Assembly (NCBI GenBank): GCA_029959085.1
Contig: JARWIR010000003.1
Span: 32,069,505 to 32,133,504 of the forward strand
Origin: Nemophila menziesii
Lineage: Eukaryota > Streptophyta > Magnoliopsida > Boraginales > Hydrophyllaceae
Direction of reading: 5' to 3'
DNA: 64,000 nt
Shown here: positions 25,419 through 36,835 of the stretch, piece by piece
Layout: each line of letters opens with the position of its first letter
Numbering within the stretch: position 1 is the stretch's first letter
Program-made: the position numbers and the translations under genes
The notes under the pieces: model-generated
The model's input: only the letters and a program-made list of their open reading frames with translations
Told to the model about the DNA's origin: nothing
Database searches by the model: none

Positions 25419-26499
25419 TTTCATATTTTGCTCTATAGACAAGGTTGTACTTTTAGAATACAAGTCTTTTTTATTTTTATTTTTATTTGGTGGAATAAAA
25501 GTATTGATTTAACTCATTTGTTAAGTTATAAATTAAGGATGGGGTTTCTTAATTTTTTAATGAGAACATATATTAAAAACAAAATGAAGATTCCAAACAT
25601 TTACATCTCACAACGCTTCTACGGATTCGAGCTTTCGCGATGAAATTTTTTGTCACGAAAGCTTCAAAAAGTCGTCAAGAAAGGCACAAATCATCATTCA
25701 CGAGGACATGTCTCACGAAAAAAATTTCGCAACAAATTCGTCGAGAAAAACTTGTAAGGCGAGGACTTATGTGCGTCATAGCGGAAGGCAGGGCATCGAT
25801 CGTGAGGACAAACGTTCTCGCAAGAGATTTAGTCTTTCGCGAGGATAGTTGTCACGCAGATTAGTGTGTCTTTCGCGAGTACAACTGTTCTCGTGGACTA
25901 TAAATTCTTTCGTGAGAACTTAAAGTTTTTCTTTTGCGGAAAGTTGTCCTCGCTAAAGGTTTTTTTTATAATTTTCCATTTTAATACAATTTTTGATTTA
26001 TTAATATTTTGTTTTTGTGTTTGTTTAATTTTATATTTTGTAATAATTAATTTTTTAATTTATGAAATAAAACCGATAAAATAAAAACAAATGTAGTATT
26101 TATTATTACAGAAAAATCGTAAAATGTCAAACATAATAACATAATAAAGTCAAACGTAAAATTCAATATTATAAGAAAAAAGTCAAATATTAAAAAAAAA
26201 TCAAAGTATATTTCATCTTCATCATCAACAACTTCTTCGTCTCTAGGCATTAATCGCTAGGCTGGCTGGCTGATGGAGCAGTAGGGAGAGGATCAGAAGT
26301 AGAAGGAGTAGACCGAGGAGGATTGGAAGGACCGGTATCTAGAGTAGTGGAGGGAGGCCCGTTAACTGATAGCCCCTATTCTACCCTGCACCGATTTAGT
26401 AAGTCGAGGGCTCCACCCAATCGTGTTTCGAGGGTGTGGTTCGTGGGTTGGTGGAAGTTGTGGATCTCGTAGATCGAGATACTTTTTCCTCTGAAGTGA

Positions 26500-27720
26500 A
26501 TGGCTAATTGCCCACCAAGATAAGATACTCGTTGATGGACGCTAGCATCGCCTCAAAGTCCTTGATCATCTTATCGGTTAGCTGATTAGGAGCACTCTTT
26601 AAAAATTTGGCCTTAAGAGGCGGTCCAACTCCAAGTACCCAATTGCGTGTCCCTTCACCCATACCTTGGCGGGCCGCCTCCATTACCGCCTCCACCTGTT
26701 CCTTTTGAGAGAGTGACAGTGAAGATGATGTCGAGCCACTCAGGATTCCCTAACTCTATCACACAAAATGGCTCTCAGTGCGTCCTGTTACATGAATAAA
26801 TTTCAAAATCAAAATATATATACTGAAATCGTATTTTTAAAAACTTACATTCGATCGCTGACACGCCTCTGTCCTCCACGTATCATCTCCTTATCAAAGA
26901 AGAAGTCAGCCATCCGGGGAAGGGGAAAATTTTGCTCTGATCCCTCCACTGGTGTTGCTCGAATCACCTTGTTCTTCTCCACCTCATGTTTCAGTCAATA
27001 AGTCAAGTAAATAAGTGTTTCAGTCACAAGTCAATGTTAAAAACTATTGATTTGTGTTCCTTACAAAAACAAGCCCTCCCGTTTCCGGGAGTGAGTCCTC
27101 AAACCTGCCTCACTTGGGCGTTGTTGCTTCTCCCAGTTTTACTTATTCGCTTTTGACGGTTCTGTTAGTTTAACAAAACAAAACGATAATATAATAAAGT
27201 ATATAAGTTCTTAAAGTACAATAACAGTATTACCTTATTTTCTCCGACTCCCACATCTTAATCGTGGCCTCCAATCCGCTAGGGTCTGGTCTCTCGTCTT
27301 TTTAACCTTTAGGTAAAAACTAGTATTCAGCCGATATTTAAAATCATTGTAGCCCTTAGCACAATTACCATCTATATTTGTTGAGATCTTCGGCCAATCC
27401 ATTCTACTCATCCAATCCTCTGTCCGGAAGAAATCCCATTGACAAATAAACTCAATGATTATAGTTGTATATCTACAACGCGAGTTACAAAATTAAATGT
27501 TAAGGTTAGACAAATTACCCCTAATATCAGGATTTTGCGTTGCATATCGGTGGGGACCTTTTACCAGCTCTTGTAATGAAGGGGCACCGTTTCACGGACA
27601 GTCAGGTTAATAACCTGGTTCATGCGATGCTCGTAATTGCTCTCTAGATTCCATGTCTGATCAAAGACGCGGAAATCAATGAGGAGTCTCCCCCTCCCTT
27701 TGCATAGCCCTAGCGGCTGA
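26500..27720 (-). pseudogene. CACTA second-protein (TNPA / transposase_24-like) remnant
   Basis: Minus-strand blocks include NLESNYEHRMNQVINLT (about 27650-27600), DWMSRMDWPKIS, NRQKRISKTGRSNNAQV (about 27150-27100) and a 63-codon open segment at 26695-26504. The basic NR..RSK...H/Q pattern is typical of plant transposon proteins associated with CACTA elements. Frame changes and stops are frequent, so the protein is not encoded intact. Assignment is from motif memory. Confidence 0.45.
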
Positions 27721-27829
27721 TGCAAGTGTGATCGGGCCCCGAGGCTTTTAGGCCTTTTTCTCTGTTAAAATTTTGATTAATAATAAAAACTAAAAAAAAA
27801 AACCAGAGTTAATAAAAAACTAAAAAAAT

Positions 27830-28360
27830 CATACCCGGTGCGGTGCATCCCGATATAGAAATATTCGGGGTCCGGGAAGGATCTTTCCCGTTATTATCTC
27901 CACCATGTCCACTAGACTATGTTGTAGATCTCGGTTCCGGGGCCTAGAGCCTAGGCGGGATTACACGGGGCCTAGGCGGGATTATACGGTTTTGATTCCC
28001 ACTCTGTAATTTTGTATATTTAGTAAAATAAACGTAGTAATTATAAAAAAATTAACTATTTAAGTCATAAAATTCATCTAACAACACTATAGTAATTATA
28101 AAAATACTAAAATTTGAGTTATAATATCAATTCAAGAATCCTCGAGAATAAGAAAAATAAAAAGAATGCCTATGCGATCTTTTTTTTCCAGTAATCGGTG
28201 CCTAGGTGGGCTAGACGCCTCTTCCACGACGACTAAGGCGCTAGGCAAAAAGGCCTAGAATTTTTACTATGCGTAAGCGACTGAGAAAGGAGTTAACGCC
28301 TAGACGGCTATTTTACAGCATAGCCACTATGCATAATATCCGTCATCGTGTAATTATAGT
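27830..28360. other. CCTAGGCG-rich unassigned repeat
   Basis: GCCTAGGCGGGATTA is repeated around 27945-27985, and related GCCTAGGTGGGC / GCCTAGACGGC blocks lie at 28200-28310, suggesting the two ends of a small decayed element. No target duplication was found. Confidence 0.35.
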
Positions 28361-28880
28361 TAATTACACTAAAACCATATATTTATTAAAAGTTACACTT
28401 TAACTCCTAAATAATATTAAAAAGAGTAATGATAATTGTCACCCCTTTTTGTATCACCCCTTTATCACCTCCTACGTGTATGCCTACATGTACCAATGAA
28501 TTGATTTCTCTATCCTATTAAATTTTTCTCTATCTTTTATTCAAGGAAATCAAAACATATATATAGAAGGGTGATAAAAGAGTGACATGAAAAGGGGTGA
28601 CATATATCATTACTCTATTAAAAATTAATTATAAGTCCTAAATTTTATTAAACTACTAAAAATCTCTATATATTCCAAAAACGTCATTTATATTTCTAAA
28701 TAATATTAAAAATTAATTATAAGTCCTATAAATTACTAAAAAACCCTATATTTTCCAAAAAAGTTTACTTATACCCCTAATTAATATTAAAAATCAACGA
28801 GATATTTACCATAACACCTTAATAGCCTTTTACACCTATAAAAATCCTAAATAAAATAAAAATTGACAAAGATGACCCTG
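28360..28880. repeat. AT-rich tandem repeat, about 85-90 bp period
   Basis: A unit containing CTAAATAATATTAAAAATTA, ATAAGTCCTA and TATTCCAAAAA occurs about three times (28405-28424 plus 28616 onward, about 28690, about 28775). The first unit is split by the MITE at 28424-28615. Confidence 0.7.
28424..28615. mobile_element. MULE-type MITE (192 bp), same family as at 25227
   Basis: Begins GAGTAATGATAATTGTCACC and ends with the inverse CATTACTC. It is flanked by identical 9-bp duplications TATTAAAAA at 28415-28423 and 28616-28624. It has the same length as the MITE at 25227 and the same GAGTAATG / ATCACCC motifs, but the inner sequence has diverged. Confidence 0.9.
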
Positions 28881-29030
28881 TTTTAATTTTATCACTAATA
28901 TTCTAGCCTCTCCCGTCTTTTATCTCATAACCTCCCTAACCCAAATATCACCGCTGCTCCACAACCATCCCTCTCCCTCTTCTTTTGTCTGGTTGGACCT
29001 GCTCATACAAGAATGTATTGAAATATTCAC

Positions 29031-29925
29031 TTGATTATTGACGATGAGGAGTCTCTTTTGAAAGATTTGGAGTATGTGAAGAATTTGGAATTTACCGAGG
29101 AAAAATTGAAAGATGAGGAATTGTTGCCGAATGAAGAGGATACTAACAGATTGATGAACCTTCGAAGCATAAAGAAAAAGAAAAAGCAGTGCTTTTTAAT
29201 GGTGAAGATGGAGGATTACAACAACACCTGCGACGGGACAATCGGTTTTGTCTTTTGAGGGGCAATTACTACTGAGAGGGCCAAGAAAACTAGAAAGGCT
29301 GATGCTTGTAGTGGCAAGATTTTTGTGATGAGCCCCAAAGATTTTTTCGGACCAATACAACTGAGTATGATCCCGAGAGGAATCGGGTGTGTTAGTTGGT
29401 GAATCGTGGGAGGATAGAATGGAATGTAGGCGATGGGGGCCCCACTTTCCTCATGTCTCTTGTGTAGGAAGAGAAAGGTATGTGGATATGGAGAAGGCGC
29501 AACCGGTCAGTAAAAAACAATACTGTGTTGAAAATGATGTTACTGGAAAAATCAAGGTTGTTAGAAAGCAGGGGGCTTCTGTTAAGAGGAAGCTGATGTT
29601 GAAAGGTAAAATTTTGGTGTTTGTTTTATATTTTACTATCTAGTGAAGTGAATTTGGTTGTTTAATGCAGAATTTAGTTGCACGAGTTGCAAAAATGTGA
29701 TGGCAGAGCCACTTACGATAGCTTGCGGACATAATTTCTGTCGTAGGTGCCTTGTGAGGGGGTTTTGAAGGGCAGGCTCAAATCAAACAGAGGACTTGCG
29801 AACTGTGAAGGAAGGCGTACTTTGCATGCACAGAAGTATGTAATGAGGTGTCCTTCCTGTAGGAATGACATTTCCAAAAACTTCAGGGAAATGTGTCCTT
29901 TATTATGCCCAAACTTTTAAACTTT
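29031..29925 (+). pseudogene. VIM/ORTHRUS (UHRF1-type) gene fragment
   Basis: Broken-frame text reads ERAKKTRKADACSGKIFV, FFGPIQ, VLVGESWEDRMECRRWGPHF then PHV. This is the entry to the SRA (YDG) domain of plant VIM/ORTHRUS proteins, which bind hemimethylated DNA. It then jumps to post-SRA text (EKAQPVSKKQY) and, after an apparent GT-AG intron at 29606-29670, a RING finger: CTSCKNVMAEPLTIACGHNF then CRRC, with C-x2-C-x11-C-x-H-x2-C-x2-C spacing, followed by CPSCRND. Most of the SRA core is missing and stops interrupt it (for example 29258 and 29766). A retained intron means it came from genomic DNA, not a processed mRNA. Confidence 0.75.
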
Positions 29926-30392
29926 CTATTGCACTCCACATAAGAAGAAGGTAAAGTATGGTCTTCTAGCAAAACACAACCCGAAAACTGAACAATTTCG
30001 GTAAAAGAGGTGTTTGTCAATTTGCTCTTCACTTTCACACGCATTAACTTGGCTATTAAGTCCAATAAACCCATCGTAGTAGTTATGGGTACAACGCTGT
30101 CTCCATTTCCTTGAACAACGCGTCAAAACACACACGATTCTGTCCCATAAGATTCTCGTCACCCATCTCGGTGTCACCAGAGTGGCCCCAACTCCAATAG
30201 TGGGTCTAATAGGGGTCTTTAAGACCCCCCCTACTTTGTGATTTAAATCCTGCATTCCAACTACTAGTTAGAAGGTCAAACTAGTTAAGGTAAATGACAA
30301 CAATACCCCCACCCTTTATCCCACATTAAAAAATGAAAAAGCCTCCCTAAACCTCCATTAAGACACCAAAACCCCCTCCCCCATTCTCAGCT

Positions 30393-30394
<2 letters not shown>

Positions 30395-30453
<59 letters not shown>
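30395..30453. repeat. (CT)n microsatellite
   Basis: About 29 uninterrupted CT units, ending in TGTCTGTC. The Arg-Glu run in the minus-strand frame is a by-product. Confidence 0.95.
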
Positions 30454-30457
<4 letters not shown>

Positions 30458-30479
30458 GTCTCTCAGTTGCGAACCACTA

Positions 30480-31330
30480 CTACCATTAACACCACCACTG
30501 CTGCAACCCATGAACCCTGCTGCACAGCGCCGCCCCAACCCCTCCATCACCATCACCGAGATGCAGGATGGGCCACCCCCAGCAAACCACCATCACCAAG
30601 ACCACCATAACCACCCCGTCGCGCTGCTGGAAAACCCCATCCCCACCCCGTCATGCCGGACCACCACCCCCTTCCCACTGACGAGCTCACCCCACCACCA
30701 TAGACGCTGCACCCCACCACCACCGTTGTTCACCATCCCAGATCTGCACCAACAACACCATTACAAATACCACCGCCGCCCTCCCCTCCGTTCGTGAAGA
30801 GCCCCTCACCATTAACACTCCCATCTCCTTCATCACCAACCAAAAACTGCTGCTTCACTGTGGATCTGCAGCACCAACACCACCCAAACTGTTGCTTCAC
30901 TGTGGATCTGCAGCACCAATATTGTTGAAGACCTCCGCTGCTCAACCCCACCTCGAGTTGCAGAAGACAGTGACCTTCCCAACACCGATCTGCAGCCACC
31001 GTCTTCATCTCACCATTAACACCACCGTGATCCTCTATCTTCGCCACCTCCAGTTCGACAATAACCACCAGTTCGTGGATCCAGCGCCGCCACCATGCCA
31101 CCGCCATCAGCAGACTTCATCCTCTCTCCTGCAACTCCTCGCAGCACCGCTACCACAACGAAAAGCCACCGCGTTTCTGATTGTTGGGTCCATCCCTATT
31201 GGGCTCAAGTGTGATAATGGGTCTAGCCCCATTGGGCTCAAGCTTGTTAATGGGCCCAACCCCATTGGGCTCAATTGTTTTTATTTTTTTGTACTTTGTA
31301 TTGGGTCCAGACCCATTTAGTTGTTTAGTA
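30480..31330. other. Pro/His-rich low-complexity stretch with short tandem repeats
   Basis: CCACCAC-rich DNA gives proline/histidine-rich frames on the plus strand with no recognisable domain. A 42-bp unit with TGGATCTGCAGCACCAA is tandemly duplicated at 30844-30925. Three copies of a roughly 33-bp unit with CCATTGGGCTCAA lie at 31190-31285. I treat it as non-coding or decayed. Confidence 0.5.
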
Positions 31331-31729
31331 AGTATTGGAGCTGGCCCCACGTCTTCATTTTTGTATTGTTAGCTGATTTTAAGAATGGATAGTTATGTGA
31401 TTAATTTTTTTGTTCTTGTTGGGTATACCCCATTTAAGTGTGATTGAAACTGCAAACCTGTAAAACAAAAAACGAATAAGTATAACAAAAACAAACGTGT
31501 TGGGTTGGCTCCAAATAGAATTCGAGGGATATGGGTCTGGCCTCGTATATTGTACTTAATAAATAAGACTAAGAAATCATTGCAAAACGTGTTGGGTCTG
31601 TACCATACGATTATTTTTGAGTTCGTGATAATTATCGTTATGGGTCCGTACCCATAACGAACAAGGGTAAAATGGGAAAGTTCGAAACTAGGTAGTTAGA
31701 AAATAGGCCTTAAAAATAAGTTTTTCCAA

Positions 31730-32085
31730 CTAGGACTTATAATACAAAGTTTTGAAAAGTTGGCCCTTAATATATAATTTCCTCAGTCTAATATCATCCA
31801 ACACATTCAACATTTCATTATCTACAATTGCGTCATTAACGGGAATTACTACTTCTTCCCCGTGTTTCATCCAAATCTCATACGATGACCAAAATCCCCA
31901 TTTAAAAAGATTCCCCCTAACCTCGTCAATATAATATTTTTTATTATTGAAACAATGATTACACGGACAAAATATTTTACCGAATAAGTCCATGTGTTTT
32001 TTTCGCAAAATTAATAAAATCCATATTACCGGACATATATTCCCTCGTAACGAAATCATTTTATTTAATCCAACTATTGTCCATA
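31730..32085 (-). pseudogene. CACTA TNPD N-terminal (transposase-associated domain) remnant
   Basis: The minus strand starts MDNSWIK near 32085, then TREYMSGNMDFINFAKK. After a frameshift it continues GKIFCPCNHCFNNKKY, EVRGNLFKWGF and YEIWMKHGEE. This CPC..C plus GF...Y..W..HGE pattern is the transposase-associated domain at the N-terminus of plant En/Spm (CACTA) transposases. The catalytic transposase_21 domain that should follow is absent. The frameshift and stops show inactivity. Confidence 0.8.
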
Positions 32086-32741
32086 ACCAGGTCCATTATC
32101 TAAATTAAGTCAAACATTTTATTATAATTATAACCAAATAAAAATAAATATAGAAATTTTAAAAATAACAATTATATCCCAAAAATACATTATAACACCT
32201 AAAATATACTCACTACTACACATTGCATTTATATAATCAAAACATACTTCAATAATTACATATTTTAAAAAAAAATTAAAATTTAGAAAATACCTAAATT
32301 TTGTAGAATTTGATGGATATTTTTGATTAAAAGTGGGACACACACGTGTACGATGTAGTGGAGAAGATTCGTTATTGATGGGGCAGATCAATATTTGCGT
32401 ATTAGAAAAAAATGGGAGCATTTAAGTGGGTTTTTAATTGTTTTGGGGTAAGACTGTGCATTAATGGTGTTCTGCTCGCTGGAGCCTTTATATTTGGCAT
32501 TTTTTAGCGAGGACATTTGTCCCTGCAAAAGACTCACTAATACGTGACGACATACGAGTCCCTCGTAAAAGAGTACTATTTACGTGACGACTTATTTTTT
32601 ATCACTTTTTCATACCCAGAAAACCAACAACGTATAGAAATATCCCCATCAAAGATTATCCTCGTGAATAATCACGTCTTTAGTGACGACATCAATGTCA
32701 AAGCAAAAGGTCTTCTCGAGAGAAATCGCGCGCGTAGTAGT

Positions 32742-34336
32742 GCAAGCCAATGAAAAAAGAAAAAAAATATATATACAAGATCTAAGAACATTGAGAAATC
32801 ATTTTAGTCCGCTGATACCCTCTTTTTCTAATATGCTACATAAAAGATTAGAATTTTCGAATTATTTTTTATTATCTTGTTTTTTGTTCCAATGGTTTCA
32901 CCTTTTCTTGTGAAAATATTGATGGTTTGGGAGCTACCAAATTACATGATTTTCCTACAATAATCGTTAGAATCTTCGAATTATTTTTGATTATCTTGTT
33001 TCTCGTGGACGCTAAAATAATAATCGGCTTTCTACCCCTCTTCTCGAGGTTTGAGATCGTCTTCTTAATGATCGTTTGGATTGGGCTCTTTGAAGTGGTC
33101 TCGTTTCAAGCTTGAGTTTCCGTGGTGCGAAAGTGGTGTTTTTTCAGTTCGGGATGCTTTATTTTTGTTTTATCTTATTTTTATTTAGTGCTTTAGTTTC
33201 GGTATGTGCTTGTTTCTGAAATTGGTTGGGCAATTCGGTGCATGTCGTAATTTTCAATATATGATTGATACTAGGAAAAAAAGATAAGGACTATCTTGGA
33301 ATAGTATTGCTAAATAATAAAGAAAGGAGTTAATTGTAATTTTTATTTTCGTGCATCTACCTTTACGCCAATATTTTGGAGTTTTATCGTTTTTAGTTTT
33401 TCAGAAAATTAAGGGTGAATTATCTATAGGGTATTGGAGACCAACTTAGTGCCAAAAAAGTAACATTCGACTCCTCTCTCTTCCAAAGAGGCCTATAAGA
33501 TGTCCATTTTCATGAATACCCTTATAGTGTATATAAGATATAAAAAAATTCTTCTCTCTCCTCCATTACCAATAATCTCTCTCATCCTTTATCATTTTCT
33601 CTCTCTCCTCCTTCATTAAATATCAATAATTTTCAGCTCCGACCACAACCACCGATCATCGCCGACCTCCGCCGGGAAAAGTACTGAGTATGGAAAAACT
33701 ACTGAGTATAGGGAAAAAGTTACTGAATCGCCGGAAAAAGTTACTGAGTATTCAATTTTTTTTATTAAATAACTATATTGAGTATGCTCGTATTCTCAGT
33801 ACCTTTACTGAGTATGCTCAGTAAGTTTACTAAGTATCAGAAAAAATCCATTGAGTTTTTGAGAATTTTACTGAGTATTCACAGAAATGTGGTTGAATTT
33901 CATTATTTTCTTAATTATTGTATCATTTCTTTACCTTAAAAACTAGTATAATTTCTTAATTATTGACTGTGGATCTTAAACATTTATTATTTACCAAGAA
34001 TACAAAATCAAGCAGAGACAAATAAGGCCAATGGGTTAAGCAAAAAAGACCGAACATGTCCGGATCAAAGAATTACTCGAAGCAACGAGCTGATTTTTTC
34101 GAGGTATAGTTTTATTAGTTAATTTCTGTTACAAAATAAATTTAATATGTTGGCTAAAAACTCAAACAGAAGGGTTACGAGGATCTACCGGAGGAAGAGG
34201 ATTTGGTAGAGGGAGAAGAGCAGCAGCTCGCGCTTCCCATGATGACAATTTTATTAAGCGGGTCGGTTATGACGAGAAGAAAGGTACATAGAGGACTGGG
34301 CGATATGAGACCATCCATGTAAGTTAATTAGACATT
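32742..34336. other. Intergenic, no gene seen
   Basis: No supported gene. It contains the TACTGAGTA motif cluster and a short basic, Gly/Arg-rich plus-strand block near 34170-34280 that I cannot assign. Confidence 0.4.
33680..33885. repeat. TACTGAGTA motif cluster
   Basis: At least seven copies of TACTGAGTAT or one-base variants on either strand within about 200 bases, including the near-palindrome TTACTGAGTATGCTCAGTAA. Spacing is irregular, so it is not a simple tandem repeat. Confidence 0.7.
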
Positions 34337-35716
34337 TGTTGGCATATAGCCTCCCTTATTAGGTTGTTTTAATGTGACAAATCCTCTTGTGTTTAGTGTG
34401 TTAATTTCTATTATTATTTACATTATTTCTTGCACTCTATTTCATCAAAAAGCTCTTTCTTTATCATGTTGTTCAAATTGATTGTTTTATCTTAAGAATC
34501 TTATTCTCATACAAATGCTATTAACCTTGTCTTTATGTTTATTGAGAATTAGCCTTAGTGTTCAACTTCAAAGATTCTTAGAATAATGTTTACAACAACT
34601 TTCGTAAAGAAGAATTATTGATCCAAGTCATTATCCTTCAAAGATTACTTGGCGCGGTACACCGCTGCGGTATACCGGACTAAGCTTGCGGACCAGGGCG
34701 CGGTGCAGTGACTAGCCCGTCAGTATGCTAGAAAATCAAACCATTGAAGTGCGGTACACCGCACGAATCCTGCGGTACACCGCAAGGAAGGGTTTTCTGC
34801 ACAAAAGACAAGTCATAAGAAATATATCCGTTGGGAGATTAATAGATCCGTTGGACTCAAGCCTTATGACCGTTGGAAGCCATTTTCTACTATAAATTGA
34901 AGCTCTTTGAAGGCTACAAACACACCAACTAATTACAAACATTAAGGGGCTTAATTGCTATCATTCAAGAAGGTGTTAAGAGCTATACATAGTCAAATTC
35001 AATCTTAGTGAGCTTATAAATCCTTTCAAGGAGTTAATCAATTAAGCCACAAGGTTCTATCCACTCAAGAAGGAGTATACAAGCTTATAGTCATATCCAC
35101 TCTATTAGGAGTTTTAGATACAAGCTTTAATTAGCAAACCTTTAAACACTTTGTTGCTATCCTCTTAAGTCTAGGTCTTGTAATAGATAGATTAAGAGAG
35201 AATTCAAGTATAGGGAGTATACTTGGTGTCCTTGTGTTGTGATTACGCAAGTGGTGTGTCCTTCGTGTTATCGAAGAGTTTGTAAAGGTTATTGTGTTCT
35301 CGACCCGGTTAAGAGAGACACGGGAGCTTAGTGAAAAGCTTGAAATCCTAAGGAGGCTTCCTTAGGTAGTGGATGTAGGGAAACCGAACCACTATAAATC
35401 GTGTGTATCTTTCTATCCCTACTCTATTTACTTTCCGCACTCTATATGTTTGATTATATGCTTGCATGAATTCTATGTTATTGTTTATCTAGGATATCTA
35501 ACATATAGTCTTCTAGAGTAGTTTAAGTTATTGGATTAGCTTTTTACTAGTTATACTTTTATATCAAACCTTACTCTTTCCATTGCATGATCCTATAAGA
35601 GTTTGATTTAATTAGTTGACCTAGAAGTTTTCTCTTAAACTTATTATTGTCCAAAAGATTTTTAATTAGGCATTATCTTATCAGTAATCCTATTCACCCC
35701 CCCTCTAGGACTATCA
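34337..35716 (+). repeat. LTR1 (5' LTR)
   Basis: 1380 bp, TG...CA ends. The left flank has no polypurine tract, so this is the true 5' end of the array. TATAAAT at about 34891 is a candidate promoter. GCGGTACACCGC-type motifs lie at 34653-34788. It differs from LTR2 and LTR3 at two positions I noticed (near 34618 and 34979). Confidence 0.92.
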
Positions 35717-35718
35717 AT

Positions 35719-35730
35719 TGGTATCAGAGC
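35719..35730 (+). promoter_or_regulatory. Primer binding site, initiator tRNA-Met
   Basis: TGGTATCAGAGC begins two bases after the LTR end and is complementary to the 3' end of plant initiator tRNA-Met, the usual Copia primer. Identical sites are at 41123-41134 and 46527-46538. Confidence 0.92.
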
Positions 35731-35740
35731 CTAACTCTAC

Positions 35741-36826
35741 GTGAATAGCTTAATCGTTAGTAGAGTAAACGATATGGAATTTAATCTTTTGGAAAGTTCG
35801 TGTTCTACTCGACCTCCACTTTTTGTAGGAACTTACTATTTTGCTTGGAGAACAAAAATGGAGGAATTTATAAAAACCGAAGATCCCGATCAATGGAGAA
35901 TCGTAAAGGAAGGTCCATTTGTCCCTCATAAAGAAGAGTTAAATGAAGAGGGAGTTCTTAAGCTAAATCAAGAAGAAAAAGATTTTGATGAACTCACCAT
36001 AGAGGAAAAGGCTAAGCTCACTCAAAATGCAAAACCAATGTACACTCTCATTCGTGGAATTTCCGAAGAAATTTTCTCACAAATGTTAGATTGTAAATCC
36101 GCAAAAGAGCTTTGGGATCGTTTGGAGTTTTTATATGGAATTGTCGAAAATGACGAAGAAGAAGAAGTCTCTATCCATGATGAATCTCACAACGATTTTA
36201 AACCCAATCATGAGGTAGCACTTTATCCTAACTCTTTATCTCTTCCTTACAATTATTGTGATATTAGGCAAATTTCATCCCTTCTCAAAATTCTTGATTC
36301 TCAAATCCATTTGAATAATCTTATGTTAAAAAAGGGTAATATTGTGCTAAAGAATTGTTTTAAATGTTGTATCACTTTGGATGATATTCTTGGCAATACT
36401 AAAAACCCGTGTTTTGAAAACATTTTTATTTTAAATAAATGGAAACATCCTTTGAAGAAAAGCATAGAAGGTTTTAAAAAATTGGATGAAGCGTTTTCCC
36501 TCGCTCTTGATACTTTAAAAAATCATCCTTTCTCAAATGTCACTCCTTTTGATCCAAATGACTTTTTCAAAGAAAAATTATATGTTAGTGAAATTTTGGA
36601 TGTTGGAAAGAATGTGGAAACTTCTTGTTCAAAAACTTTACATGGTTACTCTATTCAAAAAAGAAGTTATTACAACTATTGTGGTAAACCCGGTCATCAT
36701 GCTTCTACGTGCCATTACCATGAACAACTTATTAGTGGATCTTTGATACCTTCATGGGAAAAACCAATATGGATCGTGACAAATGCTAACAACATTTCCG
36801 GATCCATTCCACCTCGGTTACCATAG
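35741..36826 (+). CDS. Copia-type gag, copy 1
   Basis: 361 codons, starting 10 bases after the primer site; a second Met at residue 12 is the more usual gag start. RPPLFVGTYYFAWRTKMEEF (residues about 24-43) and SAKELWDRLEFLYG match the N-terminal part of plant Copia gag (DUF4219/UBN2 type). A zinc knuckle lies at 311-324, but its first Cys is Tyr (Y311, C314, H319, C324), so zinc binding may be weak or need a partner. The long middle region is not recognised. There is no protease after it. The protein would coat element RNA, with enzymes supplied in trans. Confidence 0.8.
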   Translation: MNSLIVSRVNDMEFNLLESSCSTRPPLFVGTYYFAWRTKMEEFIKTEDPDQWRIVKEGPFVPHKEELNEEGVLKLNQEEKDFDELTIEEKAKLTQNAKPMYTLIRGISEEIFSQMLDCKSAKELWDRLEFLYGIVENDEEEEVSIHDESHNDFKPNHEVALYPNSLSLPYNYCDIRQISSLLKILDSQIHLNNLMLKKGNIVLKNCFKCCITLDDILGNTKNPCFENIFILNKWKHPLKKSIEGFKKLDEAFSLALDTLKNHPFSNVTPFDPNDFFKEKLYVSEILDVGKNVETSCSKTLHGYSIQKRSYYNYCGKPGHHASTCHYHEQLISGSLIPSWEKPIWIVTNANNISGSIPPRLP

Positions 36827-36835
36827 TAATATGCA

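Larger units (their letters stand above)
25610..32741 (-). mobile_element. CACTA (En/Spm)-like region, degenerate and composite
   Basis: Both sides carry short repeated TCGCGAGGAC / GTGACGAC-type blocks (25630-25950 and 32500-32720), like CACTA subterminal repeats. The minus strand carries a transposase-associated domain remnant near 32085-31730 and a second transposon protein remnant at 27720-26500, in the order expected of CACTA elements. The right edge ends in GTAGTAGTG (TAGTG at 32737-32741), but I could not find a matching CACTA terminus at the left, so the ends are tentative. The centre holds a MITE, tandem repeats and a VIM-like gene fragment. Confidence 0.5.

Noticed and set aside
30510..31107. 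Proline/histidine-rich protein frames on both strands
   Set aside because: They come from CCACCAC low-complexity DNA and overlap each other in several frames; no domain.
25610..32741. A complete CACTA element with matched TIRs
   Set aside because: A TAGTG-type right edge is present, but no matching CACTA terminus or 3-bp duplication was found at the left.
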